Part shown: positions 8,003 through 16,601 of the stretch, one piece after another | How positions within the stretch are numbered: the stretch's first letter is position 1 | How the letters are laid out: each line of letters starts with the position of its first letter | From: Lachnospiraceae bacterium AF51-6-b8A | GTDB taxonomy: Bacteria > Bacillota > Clostridia > Lachnospirales > Lachnospiraceae | NCBI GenBank assembly: GCA_027682585.1 | Contig: JAQCZH010000003.1 | Coordinates: 128,740-192,739, forward strand | Length of the DNA stretch: 64,000 bases | Direction of reading: 5' to 3' | The notes under the pieces: model-generated | The model's database searches: none | Told to the model about the DNA's origin: nothing | Seen by the model: the letters and a program-made list of their open reading frames with translations, nothing else | Program-made: the position numbers and the translations under genes

Positions 8003-9370
8003 TCACTCACGCAGGGGTTCAATCATCTCACAGCGAACCTTGCGATAGAAGATAATGGAAAGGGCCAGAGAAACCCCTTCCGCAATAATAAAGCAAAACC
8101 ATATGATATTCACATTGCCAAAAAGGGAGAGAAACCAGGCTACCGGCAGGAGGACGAACATCTGTCGTCCCAGGGAAACCACCAGAGAATAAGTGGACTT
8201 GGCAAATGCCTGAAAGATGCCTCCAAAGAGGATTCCCACCGCGGCAAGCGGGAAATGAATGGAGATGATCCGCAGGGCGACGATTCCCATGGCGGTGACT
8301 TCCGGACTCGCGTTAAAAATCCTGAGCAGGCCATTGGGAAAGATCCAGAAGACCAATGTTCCTGTGACCATGATTACCGCCGCAAGCATGACGCCGAAAC
8401 GAAGCGTCTCTTTGATACGATGCTTCCGCCGCGCGCCGTAGTTGTATGCAAGGATCGGAATAATTCCATTGTTAAGACCAAATACCGGCATGAAGAAGAA
8501 GGACTGCAGCTTAAAATAGATGCCGAAGATCGTCAGCCCATTATCCCCTGCCGCGTGACCCAGAATCAAATTCATCCCCCAGGACATGACAGAGCCGACC
8601 GCCATCATGGCGACCGTGGGAATACCGACATAGTAAATCTCACGCACCATGACCCTCTGAGGCCGGAAAACCTTAGCCAAAGACAGGCGGAACTCATGGC
8701 AGAAACGCAGATTCAGAGACAGGCCTACAGCGGCGGCTGCGAACTGACCGATTACCGTTGCATAGGCCGCGCCCGCGACCCCCATCCGCGGGAAGGGGCC
8801 GTGTCCGAAGATCATCATATAATCCAGGATAATATTGACCAGAGCGCCCGTGATCTGAGAAATCATAGACAGATGGCTGCGGCCTGTAGCCTGCAGCATG
8901 CGTTCGAAGGTCATCTGCAAAAAAAGGCCGACGGAGAATCCCAATACGATATGCAGGTACTCTTTGGCATAGGCAACCGTCTGGACCTGAGACGTCTGCC
9001 CGTGGACAAAAGCAGACGTCACTGCGACTGACAGAATCAGAAATATGACATAGTTAACCAAATTGAGCAAAATCCCCGTATTGGCAGACGCGTCCGCCTT
9101 ATCTGAATTCTTCTCGCCAAGAGAGCGGGATAAGATGGCGTTGAATCCAACGCCGATACCGGATCCGAATGCGATCATCAGATTCTGCAGGGGAAAGGCC
9201 ACCGTCAGGGCAGCCACCCCGTAATTAGGATCGTACTGTCCAATGAAATAGGAGTCTACAATATTATAGAGCGCCTGCACCAGCATGGAGATCATAATGG
9301 GAAAGGACATCGAAACAACCAGAGGCTTAATCGCCATGGTTCCCATCTTATTTTCTTTGTATTCAGACAT
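8003..9370 (-). CDS. MATE family efflux transporter
   Basis: A 455-residue integral membrane protein with twelve predicted helices in two homologous halves, as in the multidrug and toxin extrusion family (DinF/MepA branch). Such proteins export cationic drugs or metabolites in exchange for Na+ or H+. The opening from KPLVVSMSFPIMISMLVQALYNIVDSYFIGQ is typical. The ATG follows AGGAGAAC. The ArsC-like gene starts 17 bases after its stop, so the two are likely co-transcribed. The substrate cannot be inferred. Confidence 0.92.
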   Translation of the reverse strand: MSEYKENKMGTMAIKPLVVSMSFPIMISMLVQALYNIVDSYFIGQYDPNYGVAALTVAFPLQNLMIAFGSGIGVGFNAILSRSLGEKNSDKADASANTGILLNLVNYVIFLILSVAVTSAFVHGQTSQVQTVAYAKEYLHIVLGFSVGLFLQMTFERMLQATGRSHLSMISQITGALVNIILDYMMIFGHGPFPRMGVAGAAYATVIGQFAAAAVGLSLNLRFCHEFRLSLAKVFRPQRVMVREIYYVGIPTVAMMAVGSVMSWGMNLILGHAAGDNGLTIFGIYFKLQSFFFMPVFGLNNGIIPILAYNYGARRKHRIKETLRFGVMLAAVIMVTGTLVFWIFPNGLLRIFNASPEVTAMGIVALRIISIHFPLAAVGILFGGIFQAFAKSTYSLVVSLGRQMFVLLPVAWFLSLFGNVNIIWFCFIIAEGVSLALSIIFYRKVRCEMIEPLRE

Positions 9371-9577
9371 ATGTTCTCCTCGTTACAAGTTACTATGGTT
9401 CACAGGGCAGATAAGAAAACGAGACCGCATGGCTGCGGCCCCGGCTTACAGTGCAACAATACTAGCATATTTCCCCCTGCTTTTCACGGGAAAATACAGG
9501 ATTCCAACCTGTCCTGCAATGGTTCAGGCAAACCAGTCACTTCCCTTATCAGCTGCTGAATTTCGATTTTTACCCCT

Positions 9578-9853
9578 TCACCTGGATGCCTTTTTTATCC
9601 TCTCCAGCAATTCCCTGGCCCCCGGGTACTCTCTTTTGGCGGCAAAAGAAGCCCATTTTCTCGCCTTGACCAGATTCTTCTCTCCATAGCTGCCAAGGAG
9701 ATAACCTTCTGCCAGCTTCATAATGGCATCCAGATCACCCATAGCCGCTCTGTCAAAGAGAGCGATCCAGTCGGCATTGGCCATGGTCCCCCGAAAGGTT
9801 ACTTTTTTCTTCCCGGCCCGGATGCGGGCCTTCTGATTGTTGAAATATGCCAT
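9578..9853 (-). CDS. Small Sel1-like repeat protein
   Basis: A 91-residue protein with about two alpha-hairpin repeats of the Sel1/TPR-like type (AAMGDLDAIMKLAEGYLLGS, then LVKARKWASFAAKREYPGA). Sel1 repeats mediate protein contacts. No enzymatic domain or signal peptide is present. The gene has a GGTGGAGAA ribosome site and a perfect palindrome just upstream. The partner is unknown. Confidence 0.65.
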   Translation of the reverse strand: MAYFNNQKARIRAGKKKVTFRGTMANADWIALFDRAAMGDLDAIMKLAEGYLLGSYGEKNLVKARKWASFAAKREYPGARELLERIKKASR

Positions 9854-9878
9854 TTCTCCACCATCTTGTTCTCTCTAT

Positions 9879-9902
9879 TTTCACTGATTCCAATCAGTGA
9901 AA
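9879..9902. promoter_or_regulatory. Perfect 24-bp palindrome upstream of the Sel1-like gene
   Basis: TTTCACTGATT-CC-AATCAGTGAAA has perfectly matched 11-base arms with a two-base centre, 26 bases upstream of the Sel1-like start. No T-run follows on either strand, so it fits an operator better than a terminator. The binding protein is unknown. Confidence 0.5.
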
Positions 9903-9991
9903 CCCACGCAGTCCAATTCTGCTTCAAGCTGATTCCATGATTTTGGACGTCATGCGCCCGCCTCCCATTGCCCCTGGAAAAGCGGCCGGTC

Positions 9992-11143
9992 TTATCGATG
10001 ATCTGCGGAATGCACGCCTGACGAATCGCTCTCTGCCCTGGCCACTTCCCGCAGAGCCGCTCTGAGTTTCAGCGTAGACACTTTGGTTCCGTAGAAATCT
10101 TTCCTGGAGCAGCCAGCCCTGCCACCGCCGGCACAGGCGCAAGCGCAGGCACAGCTTCCGCCGCCTCCGCTTCCCCTTCCGTGGAAATAACCTCTGGCCG
10201 CACCCGCGTTGGTGCTATAGGTATCCTCCAGTGCCTGGCCCCTCCCCAGAAAACGGAGAAGAACAAAGATGAAAACAGGGCCGCCCAGCATAATCAGGGC
10301 CAGATAGATATAGAATTTGCCATTGGGACGGATTCTGCTGCCATCCACGAATCCGTATGCGTCCAGGTCATAGGAGACACTGACCGTCATTCGCTCCCCC
10401 TGATCCAAGTCTGTGCGCCCGGCATGATAGTACTGCCTGCCATCCAGCGTAACCGTCTTCGCCTCCTGCCTATCATCTGACCGCAGAAAACCATCCGTCT
10501 GCCTTACCTTGTCTATCCCCCAATAGATATTCATCTCATCAATCGGCGTATCGTCAAACCAGCCGGGTGTGAATGTATAGACCACCTTCTGGTTATCCGG
10601 ATCCTTCTGGAAAATATTGTACTGGGTCAGCTCAAAGGAGAAGTCAACAATATCTCCCGCGTAGTATTTGCCATCCAGGTCGACACGCGCATAATCCCCT
10701 CCCTGATCACGCATATACTTGACGCTCTTGACCGTATCACTTTTGCCCTCAAAGTCTTTGGCGTGCTGATTGCCAATTCCTATCTTGACCCAGGTCAGAG
10801 GCCCCTCCGAACTGTCATCCAGGACTTTCCATTTCAGATCATAGCGAATGCGGGCGGAGCCATCCTCATTGATCGTCAGGCGAATGTCATAGCGCTGAAT
10901 TTCATCCAGGGGATAGGACTTGTAGGCATAGACCTTGCCAGCGCCCTGCTCTCCTCTCGCAAGAGAAACGCCTGTTTCCCGGCCGGAGGCCCTCTGTTCT
11001 TTATCCGACCGGATTGCCTCAGTCAGAGAAATTCCTGTTCCAAAAGACAGGATTCCGGACAGTACAAAAACCATGCCCAGCAGAAAACCAGGCAGGAACA
11101 GATACCGGCCGATGAATTTATTTTTTCGCTTTTCTCTTCTCAT
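9992..11143 (-). CDS. DUF2207-like membrane protein with a Cys-Ala repeat tail
   Basis: A 383-residue protein with an N-terminal membrane helix (about 12-35), an extracytoplasmic beta-rich domain resembling DUF2207 (residues about 65-270, IRLTINEDGSARIRYDLKWKV), a second membrane helix (about 278-299) and a cytoplasmic tail. The tail is remarkable: a Gly-rich stretch leads into four Cys alternating with Ala (Cys331, 333, 335, 337), then GGGRAGCS with Cys345. DUF2207 proteins often end in plain Gly/Ser-rich tails, so the Cys series stands out. The gene lies about 200 bases downstream of a radical SAM gene on the same strand. ATG at 11143 follows GGGGTG. I infer that the tail may be a modification substrate or a metal site. 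Confidence 0.7.
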   Translation of the reverse strand: MRREKRKNKFIGRYLFLPGFLLGMVFVLSGILSFGTGISLTEAIRSDKEQRASGRETGVSLARGEQGAGKVYAYKSYPLDEIQRYDIRLTINEDGSARIRYDLKWKVLDDSSEGPLTWVKIGIGNQHAKDFEGKSDTVKSVKYMRDQGGDYARVDLDGKYYAGDIVDFSFELTQYNIFQKDPDNQKVVYTFTPGWFDDTPIDEMNIYWGIDKVRQTDGFLRSDDRQEAKTVTLDGRQYYHAGRTDLDQGERMTVSVSYDLDAYGFVDGSRIRPNGKFYIYLALIMLGGPVFIFVLLRFLGRGQALEDTYSTNAGAARGYFHGRGSGGGGSCACACACAGGGRAGCSRKDFYGTKVSTLKLRAALREVARAESDSSGVHSADHR

Positions 11144-11348
11144 GCGAGCGCACCCCAAGTCAATATTCTCATCTGACTCATCCCCTCTTTCTCACACCCG
11201 TTACAACATATTTCTCCATTTCCTCGTCGCTCAAGGTTGATCTCCGATCAGCAATCTCTTTCTTTCCGGATCACAAGATATCGCTCCATCCGCTCGTCGC
11301 GCAAGATCAGACAGCTTTCGGACAAGTGGCCCTGATCGGTATCCTGAT

Positions 11349-12842
11349 TCAACAATTTTCTTCACCATCCCCATCTCGCTGACTGAGCGGACAGAAGAGA
11401 CTATTCTTCGCCGAATGCGTTCGAATCTGCCTGGTTCGCGGCGCATTCCAGATCTTCCTCCATGGGTCCTGCAGCATATTCCCCAGGGGGCGATCCGATA
11501 GCCAGGACTGGCATGGGACGAGATCCCCATTCGGAGCGATGGCCATATTGGACAGAGCAGCTCCGCATCCCGGTACATCCAGTGCCAAGGCCCGCAGAGC
11601 GTCACTGTCCACCAGGCCCGGTGAGGTAAAATTGAGTTCCATATCATGAGCATAGACGAAATCACAGGCTTCTTTCAAGATCTGACACAGCTTCTTTTCT
11701 GTCAGTGTCGATGCTCTGGATCCGATGAATCTCGCATTGCCTGTGATAATCAAACCGGAGACTGTCACAAAGCGAACCCCCAATCCATGCAGGAAACGCA
11801 GGGTCTTCAGGTAATCCGCATTGATAGAGCAGAGAGGGGTATTGACAGAAATGCCTAAACCCGCAGCCAGAGCATTGCTGATGCCGGCGACTGTCTCACC
11901 GAAGCGGTCTGCCCCAACCAGCTGATTATGCACATGGCGGTCAGCAGAGTAGAAGGTGATCTGTACGTTATCCACCTCTGCCCGGGCCAGCTTCTGACAG
12001 AAATCCTCTGTGAGTCTGATTCCGTTGGTGTTGAGGCGGGTGATGAACCAGCGGGCGTAGGCAATCAGTTCTGGCAGATCCTCCCGCATGGTGGGCTCGC
12101 CCCCTGTGAAGGTCAGCTGTGAAATCCCCGCCTGATAACAGCGATCAATGATCTGCTTCCACTCCCCGGTGGACAATTCTCTGACCTGTCCCAGGTCCTG
12201 GCCTGCCGCATAGCAGTGAAGACATCTCTGATTACAGTGCCAGAGCCCATCTTTCGTCATCGCGGAAACCATAAGATCCATCCGGTGAGGTGCCGGCATA
12301 TAGGGCGCATAATCCCCAAGCGTCATATCTCTCAGTTCAGCATCCGGTTCCCGCCCGCTGTTGATATCCTCAATGACCCCCATCAGAGTCTCCAGTTCCT
12401 GAGCCAGTCGATCTGCAGAAGTCCCTGCGTAACATTTCTGCACATTTGCGAAAGCCTCATGCAGGATTTCTGTCATATTCTCTCTCTCTCTGATTGTTTC
12501 TCCCCCACTTTCTCTTCCCCTAAAAGCAGGTTCTTTTCCCGCAGAGACAGGCAGCCCCTCTTTGCCCTTTCTTCTCTCTGCGCATCTCTCATAACTTCCT
12601 GGTCCCGACACCGACATGCGAACATTGACCACTTCAATCACTTCCGCCAGAAGAATGGCCCTGTCTCGTGAAAGGGGCAGGAAATCCCTGCCATTGATAA
12701 TGACAAGAGCCGGCGGCCTTTTCCCCAGAACGTAGCGGGGAAAAATCAGATGCAAGCGCAGTACTTCGCTGGTCCCCGGGTTCCATGTGGTATGGAAGGC
12801 TCTGCCGGCATGCTTCATCATATACAACTCTTCCGCCAGCAT
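11349..12842 (-). CDS. Radical SAM enzyme with SPASM-like C-terminus, putative peptide maturase
   Basis: A 497-residue enzyme. The radical SAM cluster motif CNQRCLHC (Cys203, 207, 210) is followed by the TFTGGEPT glycine motif, giving a SAM-dependent radical TIM barrel. The C-terminal part (CGAALSNMAIAPNGDLVPC, then GNMLQDPWRKIW and a final CPLS) matches SPASM/twitch auxiliary-cluster domains of peptide-modifying enzymes. The first 80 residues (KRPPALVIINGRDFLPLS) form a distinct domain that could bind the substrate; I do not recognise it securely. The ATG at 12842 is preceded by GAGAGAGGAG, unlike the longer reading. The DUF2207-like Cys-repeat protein downstream is the obvious candidate substrate, but this is inference. 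Confidence 0.82.
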   Translation of the reverse strand: MLAEELYMMKHAGRAFHTTWNPGTSEVLRLHLIFPRYVLGKRPPALVIINGRDFLPLSRDRAILLAEVIEVVNVRMSVSGPGSYERCAERRKGKEGLPVSAGKEPAFRGRESGGETIRERENMTEILHEAFANVQKCYAGTSADRLAQELETLMGVIEDINSGREPDAELRDMTLGDYAPYMPAPHRMDLMVSAMTKDGLWHCNQRCLHCYAAGQDLGQVRELSTGEWKQIIDRCYQAGISQLTFTGGEPTMREDLPELIAYARWFITRLNTNGIRLTEDFCQKLARAEVDNVQITFYSADRHVHNQLVGADRFGETVAGISNALAAGLGISVNTPLCSINADYLKTLRFLHGLGVRFVTVSGLIITGNARFIGSRASTLTEKKLCQILKEACDFVYAHDMELNFTSPGLVDSDALRALALDVPGCGAALSNMAIAPNGDLVPCQSWLSDRPLGNMLQDPWRKIWNAPRTRQIRTHSAKNSLFCPLSQRDGDGEENC

Positions 12843-13006
12843 GACAGCTCCTCTCTCTGCGCGGATATGCCAAAGCGCGGTGCCTCTTTGCCCAGTATCT
12901 GATACAATGCAGCCCATACGCCTCATTATGGATGAGTTTATGTTTTCCCTCTCATCATCCTTCCCGCATGCAAACGCACTCCTCTCGATCTCCCGATATG
13001 ACAATC

Positions 13007-14017
13007 TTATATTTTAAAGAGCACATACAGAAGGAAAATATTTGCCGCATAGATCACCGTAAAATAAATGACTTCAAAAGCCAGGGCCGGACCATAGCGC
13101 ACATGTCCCTGTGCTTTCCCCCTGGTCAGGCGCATGACCTCCTCTCTGTTCTGATCATAAAGCCTGCGGTTTTTGTCGTAGCCATGAAGTACGACTCCGC
13201 AGGAAACCGCATAGAGCAAAGGCAGGCCAATCGCCCCGAGACTTGACAGGGATCTGAAACGGATCATCAGCACCATTCCCGCAGCAAAGAATAGTGCTAC
13301 AAGAAGAAAGCGCCGTCTGAAGGACGCCTCATAAAAGTATTTGTGATCAAAGAGCCTGCCCTGACTTGCATTATATTTGGGCATTTCATCCAGTATTCCC
13401 AGAGGCAGATGCTGACAGAAGGTCTTATAACACTTCTCTACGTGCTCGCGGTCATTTGGACTGCCGATTTCATAGTGGAAGCTCAGCCGATTTCCCCGGC
13501 AAAAGAAAGATATGGCCGTACTTTCATAGAAATAATGGCCCTGCCGTATGGACAGAGCCCACTCCTCATATGAGATCTCCCGCTCATTTCCGAAGAAGCC
13601 CACGTGACGGGTTCCTGTCGTCTCCAGATAAGTTCCTGTCCGAAAGACCCCCTGCAGGATTCCCCTGGTCACCAAAAGATAGATCAGGCACCAGATCACG
13701 AAGAGACAGAGCGGTCCCGCCAAAAAACCGAGCATAAGGATCGCCGGAATCAGATCAGCCACCTGATCGACGAGCTGGTCAATGACCTGCTTAATAAAGA
13801 GAATTGCCTGACCGGAATGCATACTTGTCGCGATAAGAATCAGGGTCGCGTTGGCACTGATGATTGCCCCCACGAGAAATACAAATTTCTGCAGGGACAG
13901 GATATTCTGGCACCATGCGTCACTGTGATCCGGCAGGAAGCCGGACTGACGACGGGCATCTTCCCGCTTCATCTTCCGCAGGCGGACAGCCTCTTTGCAA
14001 TTGATTGACTTGGCCAT
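13007..14017 (-). CDS. Integral membrane protein of unknown function
   Basis: A 336-residue protein with two N-terminal membrane helices (about 45-70 and 95-120), a soluble middle domain (about 125-235) and two or three C-terminal helices. I recognise no family with confidence; the middle part recalls YcxB-like domains of bacterial membrane proteins. It lies upstream of the radical SAM gene on the same strand, 164 bases from that gene's chosen start. The three genes 14017-9992 therefore look like one transcription unit. Confidence 0.6.
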   Translation of the reverse strand: MAKSINCKEAVRLRKMKREDARRQSGFLPDHSDAWCQNILSLQKFVFLVGAIISANATLILIATSMHSGQAILFIKQVIDQLVDQVADLIPAILMLGFLAGPLCLFVIWCLIYLLVTRGILQGVFRTGTYLETTGTRHVGFFGNEREISYEEWALSIRQGHYFYESTAISFFCRGNRLSFHYEIGSPNDREHVEKCYKTFCQHLPLGILDEMPKYNASQGRLFDHKYFYEASFRRRFLLVALFFAAGMVLMIRFRSLSSLGAIGLPLLYAVSCGVVLHGYDKNRRLYDQNREEVMRLTRGKAQGHVRYGPALAFEVIYFTVIYAANIFLLYVLFKI

Positions 14018-14080
14018 ATGCTCTTATTCTCTTCCGTGATCCATTCCTCAACAGGGATCCTCTCATACATCATCCCTATT

Positions 14081-15121
14081 CTACCAGATCCCCATGACAT
14101 GCTGCATGAGCAGGCTGACACAGCTGATGCCGACCCAGCAGACCGCTCCCAGAAGCAGAGGCTTTCCGCCGGTCTTAACCAGTTTAACAATATCTGAGTT
14201 CAGACCGATGGCCCCCATTGCCATGACGATGAAGAACTTGGACAGGTCCTTGAGTGGATGCAAGACTGCAGCATTCATACCAAAGCCTGTGGCCAGAGTC
14301 GTTACCACTGACGCAATGATGAAGAAGAGGATGAACATGGGAAATGCCTTCTTCAGGCTGAAATTGCTCTTTTCACTGCCGCCTGCGGCCTGCTTCTTTC
14401 TGGCCGTGTAGTAAGCAAGAACCAGGGTGATAGGGATAATCGCCAGAGTTCTTGTCAGCTTGACCGTAACCGCCTTATCCAGAGTCTGGGTACCCAGGTT
14501 GAAAATGGAGTCCCAGGTAGAAGCCGCTGCCGTGACGGAGGAAGTGTCATTGACTGCTGTTCCCGCAAAGATACCGAAAGCCTGGCCGCTGGTCGTATCC
14601 ATCCCGATCAGCTGCCCTAAGACTGGAAAGAGGATGGCAGCGATCACATTAAAGAGGAAGATGACAGAGATAGACTGCGCCACTTCGTTCTCATCTGCCT
14701 CTACAACTGGTGCTGTCGCCGCAATCGCGGATCCGCCGCAGATAGAAGATCCGACCCCGACCAGGACTGCTGTATTGCCGGTCGTGTGCAAGATCCGGCT
14801 CATGGCAAATGCCAAAATCAAAGAGGTTGCAATGGTACAGAAGATGATCGGCAGGGACTGGGCACCTGTCGCCAGAATGACATTTAAGTTCAGGCCAAAC
14901 CCCAAAAGCACAACCGCCGTCTGCAGGATATACTTGGAAGTAAAACCGATCCCTTTGGCCAGCCTCCCCTTATCCTTCCAGAAGACGGTAATCAGCATCC
15001 CGATCAGAATGGCAAAGACCGGTCCTCCGATCACCGAAAAATGATTGCCCAAAAACCAGGCCGCCAGACCCAGAATCAGGCAGAAAAGGACGCCGGACCA
15101 CTTTTCTTTGAGTGCATTCAT
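14081..15121 (-). CDS. YeiH/UPF0324 family putative transporter
   Basis: A 346-residue membrane protein with about ten helices, matching the UPF0324 (YeiH) family, called a putative sulfate exporter on limited evidence. Characteristic segments are [26 protein letters not shown] and [16 protein letters not shown]. The ATG follows GAAGGGAG. No regulator or sulfur gene lies next to it, so the substrate remains open. Confidence 0.88.
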   Translation of the reverse strand: MNALKEKWSGVLFCLILGLAAWFLGNHFSVIGGPVFAILIGMLITVFWKDKGRLAKGIGFTSKYILQTAVVLLGFGLNLNVILATGAQSLPIIFCTIATSLILAFAMSRILHTTGNTAVLVGVGSSICGGSAIAATAPVVEADENEVAQSISVIFLFNVIAAILFPVLGQLIGMDTTSGQAFGIFAGTAVNDTSSVTAAASTWDSIFNLGTQTLDKAVTVKLTRTLAIIPITLVLAYYTARKKQAAGGSEKSNFSLKKAFPMFILFFIIASVVTTLATGFGMNAAVLHPLKDLSKFFIVMAMGAIGLNSDIVKLVKTGGKPLLLGAVCWVGISCVSLLMQHVMGIW

Positions 15122-15261
15122 GATATCTCCCTTCTTGTATCAAACAGAGGAATCTTATCACTTAAAGGGATAGAAAAGTGTAACATCCGTCAATCCTGTC
15201 AAGATGCTGAAGCGAAAAGTTTATTTCCGTCCGATCAAAATCTGTTCTCAGAAACCCTCCG

Positions 15262-15876
15262 TCACTCGAACTTCAGCTCATACCCGTCAACGGACCCCTG
15301 CAGGATCCCCTTAACCAGAGTCTGAGCATAGCTGTTGGCATTATCCAGAACCCCGCTCTCCACGGCCGCCTTGCGGGCATCCTCCTCTGCCATTTTCTGC
15401 GCCTTATTAGCGTCTTCCTTATTGTTAAAATTGAAGATGGCGACAGACTCGCCGTGGTAGGAAATCGTGCCGGGATCTACTGCCGCTGAGAAGATTTCCG
15501 CCTGAGGCAGATGTATATAGAGGGTATGCTCGCCTTCTTCCACGCGAAAGCTGATCTTGGAGGCGTCAATCCCCGCTGTCACCTGACTCTTATAGGTCAT
15601 CACAAAATTCCCTTTCGTCAAAAAAGGAATCCCCTCGTCCTCATAGGTGCTGTACCCCTCCATGGTCAGCTTCTGCGTAACCAGCTCGCTGGCATTGGCG
15701 AATTTCTTGGATATGATTTCCGTATCCAACTTGGCTGTCTTGTTATAGCCCGGTATTTTATCCAAAAAATTCTGTGGCAGGTGAACGCCCGCAAAATGCA
15801 GACCCAAAATCAGAACAACGCAAATACCGACAATCGATAGAATCCGAACTATCACTTTCTCAAAAATTTTCTTCAT
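15262..15876 (-). CDS. DUF4230 family membrane-anchored protein
   Basis: A 204-residue protein with one N-terminal helix (residues 9-30) and an extracytoplasmic DUF4230 domain (IPFLTKGNFVMTYKSQVTAGIDASKISF and the C-terminal AEEDARKAAVESGVLDNA helix). The family is widespread in Bacillota and has no assigned function. Its ribosome site GGGGGAG directly follows the stop of a 28-codon membrane peptide gene, so the two are likely translationally coupled. Confidence 0.82.
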   Translation of the reverse strand: MKKIFEKVIVRILSIVGICVVLILGLHFAGVHLPQNFLDKIPGYNKTAKLDTEIISKKFANASELVTQKLTMEGYSTYEDEGIPFLTKGNFVMTYKSQVTAGIDASKISFRVEEGEHTLYIHLPQAEIFSAAVDPGTISYHGESVAIFNFNNKEDANKAQKMAEEDARKAAVESGVLDNANSYAQTLVKGILQGSVDGYELKFE

Positions 15877-15884
15877 CTCTCCCC

Positions 15885-15971
15885 CTACATTGCGATCCCA
15901 ACTGCCCGAATCAAAAGAACCGCGACTACTACAATAACAATCAGAACAAGTAATTTTAGGACTTTCTTCAT
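15885..15971 (-). CDS. 28-residue single-helix membrane protein
   Basis: MKKVLKLLVLIVIVVVAVLL followed by IRAVGIAM: a lysine-rich start and one uninterrupted hydrophobic helix. The ATG has AAGGGAAAGGG upstream. The stop codon is only eight bases from the DUF4230 ATG and lies next to that gene's ribosome site, a strong sign of a real, coupled gene. It may be a small regulatory subunit of the DUF4230 protein, but this is inference. Confidence 0.65.
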   Translation of the reverse strand: MKKVLKLLVLIVIVVVAVLLIRAVGIAM

Positions 15972-16222
15972 ATCCCTTTCCCTTCTATTTTCCCAAAAAC
16001 AGTTTTAATTAATTTTAACCTGCAAATATTCAAAAAGCCAGAATTCTTTACGCGTTCATCATTTCCGTCTTGACAAGTATGATTACTTACTATGTCTGCA
16101 AATAACTTGACGAAGACAAACCATGTCAATTCATCAAAACAGCGCTCCCTCACACTCCGATAAAATCATTATTCCTTCTTCGCCAGAGACGAAAAGTCAA
16201 GGACTTTTTCATCAAATTCAAA

Positions 16223-16248
16223 AAGAAGTCACATTTTGCGGACTTCTT
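16223..16248 (-). terminator. Intrinsic terminator overlapping the end of tnpW
   Basis: On the minus strand AAGAAGTC and GACTTCTT form an eight-base stem around a ten-base loop, followed by TTTTTG. The tnpW stop codon lies inside the stem. Confidence 0.6.
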
Positions 16249-16387
16249 CACGAAGCATACGCTTGATTTTGTCCTCCATCGTCTCCTTGGCGGTCTCGCT
16301 GAAATGGACACGGACGATATAGGTGGTCTTGCCAATCTGCTTTCTGACAGTAGGGCAAGTGGCGGTGTTGGTTGCGGTATTGTTCAT
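16229..16387 (-). CDS. tnpW: Transposon-encoded protein TnpW
   Basis: A 52-residue protein whose core RKQIGKTTYIVRVHFSETAK, followed by EDKIKRMLREEV, is the signature of TnpW from Tn4451-type elements. The function is not established; it is a useful marker of this element family. The ATG follows AGGAGG at a normal distance, and a terminator overlaps its end. This gene is too short for many gene callers. Confidence 0.85.
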   Translation of the reverse strand: MNNTATNTATCPTVRKQIGKTTYIVRVHFSETAKETMEDKIKRMLREEVRKM

Positions 16388-16430
16388 TCAAAATCCTCCT
16401 GTAAATGAAAAAGTGCCCGGTGACTATTCA

Positions 16431-16601
16431 TCATCGGGCGGTGTCGGTATGAGGGAACAAGGCAAGGCATTTCCGGGTGTGTTCGTCCAGCTCGATCAGG
16501 TCGGAAAGCGGTCTGCCATCGGTTAAAGGTTCTCCGCTCAAAAGGCGTTTTGCCGTTCTGCGGATGGGGCTGTACTCGTTCTTCCAGTCGTATTTTTTCA
16601 T
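16431..16601 (-). CDS. 56-residue conserved transposon protein, function unknown
   Basis: MKKYDWKNEYSPIRRTAKRL begins a small basic protein that reads through to DTAR. Its ATG overlaps the stop of the upstream coiled-coil frame (ATGA), so translation is probably coupled. Position and size fit the small accessory genes between the mobilization region and tnpW. No domain is recognised. Confidence 0.6.
   Translation of the reverse strand: MKKYDWKNEYSPIRRTAKRLLSGEPLTDGRPLSDLIELDEHTRKCLALFPHTDTAR

Noticed and set aside
8255-9031. Long open frame on the plus strand inside the MATE gene
   Set aside because: It is antisense to an intact transporter, highly charged and without a ribosome site; it is a shadow of GC-rich coding.
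10100-10170. Cys-Ala codons as a simple DNA microsatellite
   Set aside because: The codons vary and the reading frame, flanking GGGRAGCS and membrane helix are coherent, so a protein feature is more likely than slippage.
14427-15044. 205-codon plus-strand frame inside the YeiH gene
   Set aside because: Antisense to an intact membrane protein gene; composition reflects the complement of hydrophobic codons.
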